Shown here: one piece after another, positions 60,102-64,000 of the stretch
Layout of the letters: each line of letters opens with the position of its first letter
Position numbering within the stretch: position 1 is the stretch's first letter
NCBI GenBank assembly: GCA_036877525.1
Contig: JAZGTH010000007.1
Location: 10,711,001 to 10,775,000, forward strand
Direction of reading: 5' to 3'
DNA from: Chromobotia macracanthus
Taxonomy: Eukaryota; Chordata; Actinopteri; Cypriniformes; Botiidae
DNA length: 64,000 bases
Translations under genes and position numbers: made by a program
Notes under the pieces: generated by a model
What the model was told of the DNA's origin: nothing
Databases searched by the model: none
Seen by the model: the letters and a program-made list of their open reading frames with translations, nothing else

Positions 60102-61225
60102 CACAGAATGAATGTTCCTGTTAAGGGCAATGAGTGGCCCAAAACGCAAAGGAAACAGACTGAAATATATGAACAAACAAGTCTCACTCGCATGTAGACT
60201 GACAAAATTTGCACACCATTTAAAACTGCACACCATTCAAAGCTTGATAATTGATGTACTGAGATCACACCGATGACAGTCCATTTGGCTATTTGACTGA
60301 TGTTGGATGTTGCCAAAATCCACAGACTGTGATTGTCAGGTGGAAGAAAATAATCAGAGGACACAAGAAAGAAAACATTGTGCCTGTGTCTAAAGAAATG
60401 TTGGTTTTCAGTTCAGGCGGCTTATTCTGTCTCACCTTTGTAGTGTAAATGCTGACTGCGGTCTTTTTAGACTCTGAGTTTATATCCTGAGCAAGCACTT
60501 TTACAGTGACGAATGTGATAAAACTTTGAAGATCTGCCTATCTGTGCCCCATCTGGCATGGGGAAGGTAGATTCCATAGTTGACTTCCATTGATGACTTC
60601 CATAGCATTGGTTTAATCATGATACGTTTTTGAAAAAAGAAAGAGGAGCTGTAATGCTTAAAATGCTCATTTGTTCTCAAATGTATGGCTGCTTTTCTGT
60701 GCAGTGACCCATGCCAGAATGACAGATGAGAAATGAGCTGTATTTCAGGGTGGTTAGGCTGATGTATATTATTGTATGATTAGTGTAAGTATTTTGTAAA
60801 ATAGCGATATCATGTGAAATGGTTAAAGAGACACTATATAGGTTGTACAGATTAAAAGGGTAGAGGGGTAGTTGTTGACTTGCCCAGGAGACATCTTATT
60901 TTTAATGCTGTTAAAAAACAGTCTTGCAATATTTATCTGACAGTTGAAAACTACTCATCTAACACCTACTGTACACTATTCACTTTAAATGATTTGAAGT
61001 ATTACACTCGTGATTTCTGTTTCGGTTTGGCAGTGAAGTATTCTGGATCAATCTTTTAACTTACAATTACTCTTGACTATCATAGCTGACGGACGTTGCA
61101 TTGTGTACAAGTTGTATGCTTATGTTCTGTGCATGTTCTCATACCAGGAGATAAGTTGTAAAATACTGTAATTGCACTTGCCAGTTGCACTTCACAACTC
61201 TCAATAAAGTCATGTTTGTGAACAT
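60102..61225 (+). other. tsc22d1: tsc22d1 3' untranslated region
   Basis: About 1.1 kb without frames after the stop, ending around the AATAAA at 61203-61208 (context TCAATAAAGTC), which is followed by a GT-rich stretch (GTTTGTGAACATTGTTG). The length resembles mammalian TSC22D1 3' UTRs. Confidence 0.75.
61203..61208 (+). terminator. tsc22d1: tsc22d1 polyadenylation signal
   Basis: AATAAA with a downstream GT-rich element. Confidence 0.75.
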
Positions 61226-61760
61226 TGTTGAGAACAATCTTTGAGATGCTTTTTGATTTTATTGCACATCTTTGATAAGACTGTGGAATACATTGTTGAA
61301 ATTATAGTGGTGTAGGGTTTATTACAACTGTAAAGGGACACGTTTCTTCCCATATTGTCTAGTTCATGTGTTTCATTGCAGTCAGGCTCTATGCTCCAGT
61401 CACTGTAAGTCACTGTAAGCCTGAAATAGTTTTTTATATTAGTGTAGTATTTTATATTAATTCTACATCCAAAACGTGGTTATTTTACATATTGAACCTG
61501 ACAATTGTTAAAATGGCTAATCGCAAACAACAGTAAGATCTATAGTGTGACACCTGAATAAATCTTGTTAAAGTCTATACAGTACATGTTCTTAAAAGTG
61601 TAATTTTTCTGACATCTTTTATTGGGAATATTTAGCTATTATCTACTGTAACAACTTCAGATAATTCTGGATTCACATTAAAAAAGCAGAAAAAAAAACA
61701 AAAGGGAGTTGGACTAGTTTGAAAAAAGAATGTGTATGAGGCACTATCCAAATGTGTTTG
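61226..61760. other. Spacer between convergent tsc22d1 and serp2
   Basis: About 0.5 kb, AT-rich, with no gene seen. Confidence 0.6.
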
Positions 61761-61763
61761 ACG

Positions 61764-61769
61764 TTTATT
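61764..61769 (-). terminator. serp2: serp2 polyadenylation signal (candidate)
   Basis: TTTATT on the plus strand, i.e. AATAAA in the serp2 direction, about 320 bases after the serp2 stop codon. Confidence 0.45.
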
Positions 61770-62088
61770 TAAAAAAGTACTCGCAAACACCGTTATATAG
61801 AGAAATAGATAATGGTACACAATCAGTGATCACACAAATATGATGAAAGTAAAAGACATGTGGAGTCAACAACAATAATAGTTCTGTAGAAAAGCACTTG
61901 TTCCCTTCCTCCAGGGATACTGTAAACGTGACAATATCATGTAGTATCGTATACTAGATCCAGCTCCTTAACATACAACCCTTTGACCCACAAGGAATAA
62001 TTTAACCTTTCAGTCCTCTGTCAGATCCTCTGCATCCAATCACCCAAAACATGTAGGGCAGGGTACATTATGTGAAGAATTCCAGAAT

Positions 62089-63180
<1,092 letters not shown>

Positions 63181-64000
63181 CGAGCTCCCTGTTTTAATTC
63201 ATCTCCATCTCCCAGCTGTGTTAAAGTACTCGTCTTTATTTCTCTTAAATGTATCTTTTCACTTTTAAATGAACCTAAAACATGAAATTAATTTGAAATA
63301 TTAATTACGCCTAAATGTCACCAAATCCAATTTGCAGTGGATTTGTATTTATTTGTACTTCTGTGGGAAGCATATTACTTAGAGTTTCCCCACATTTGTC
63401 AAGGTGAATAATGCTCTGATATTGTCATATTTTTGACATGGTGCCAGTGAATTATATACGAGGTTGCCTCAGCAATCAGCACAGGTCCTACAAGACGATA
63501 AAGAGGTTGCTTAGCAACTGCATCAAGGGGGTTGTGCACACACCTTCAATGCCATAGCAGTGAGCTCAGCATTCTCTGTGCTCAGATTTCACATTACAAT
63601 GCATATTGTGATATGGGTCCACTGTGCACTTTCCATTTCCATTGTTCAAAACTCATCTAGCCATGCACAAGCTCTCATTGTGCATATAGCTGCGCACTGT
63701 GCAGTGGCTGACCAGTCAGGTTCTATTTTCGATTTATTTTAAAATGTTCTGATGCATGTGTAAGACTTTACTCACACAGCCTCTCTGTGTAGACACAATT
63801 ATTTTAATACCTTTGATGCTCAGTATTAGACAATACTGGCCTCTAAAATTATTTTGAACAAGTAGTAAGCATGCAGATTATTAAGTCTTGCATGTTATGT
63901 ATCACAAATTATCTGATTTATTCAAAGGCATGTTGTGAGCACAGCCCCTGTACAGTCATGTCTGCATTGCCTTTCTGCATTCCTCTGAGCCTTTGTTTTA
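63181..64000. other. Right-hand edge, no gene recognised
   Basis: AT-rich sequence. The short frame near 63560-63742 has no recognisable family. Confidence 0.5.

Overview
The window reads as vertebrate, and most likely a cypriniform (carp-like) teleost. It is AT-rich with small exons in long introns. It carries several interspersed repeats I associate with cyprinid genomes: a family beginning with a 'GAATAGTTCACCC'-like end, a 'GGTTACACTTTA' terminal-repeat element, and a hAT-like palindromic MITE. Its gene content matches a block of human chromosome 13q14. Species cannot be fixed from sequence alone.

Layout. (1) 1-9.9 kb is mostly gene-free. It holds one weak candidate membrane-protein exon on the minus strand at the left edge, a (CT)n microsatellite and repeat fragments. 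(2) 10.1-11.2 kb holds a decayed copy of tpt1 (TCTP) on the plus strand. The reading frame is broken by stops, deletions and frameshifts, but four exons with working-looking splice sites remain, along with a TATA-like box and a 5'TOP-like pyrimidine start. One intron contains a convincing C/D-box snoRNA whose antisense guide matches the 18S rRNA Um172 region. (3) 12.7-24.7 kb is gtf2f2 (TFIIF beta / RAP30) on the minus strand, assembled here from 8 exons into a 253-residue protein. Its 9.5 kb fourth intron contains the single-exon gene kctd4 on the opposite strand. (4) 24.7-29.5 kb is gene-poor spacer. Human NUFIP1 and GPALPP1 lie in the matching interval, and I see neither. (5) 29.5-61.2 kb is tsc22d1 on the plus strand. 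A huge first coding exon makes the long isoform (954 residues). A 26 kb intron holds an internal promoter and a short first exon for the 143-residue classic TSC-22 isoform. Both share the two terminal exons with the TSC box and leucine zipper. (6) 62.1-63.0 kb is serp2 (RAMP4-like, 65 residues, 3 exons) on the minus strand, converging with tsc22d1.

Gene order and orientation (tpt1 relic +, gtf2f2 -, kctd4 + nested, tsc22d1 +, serp2 -) are the mirror image of human 13q14. The block is therefore conserved and not an accidental assembly. The most notable item is the tpt1 relic: its protein has died while promoter, splice sites and an intronic snoRNA persist, as expected if a protein gene had been converted into a noncoding snoRNA host gene.
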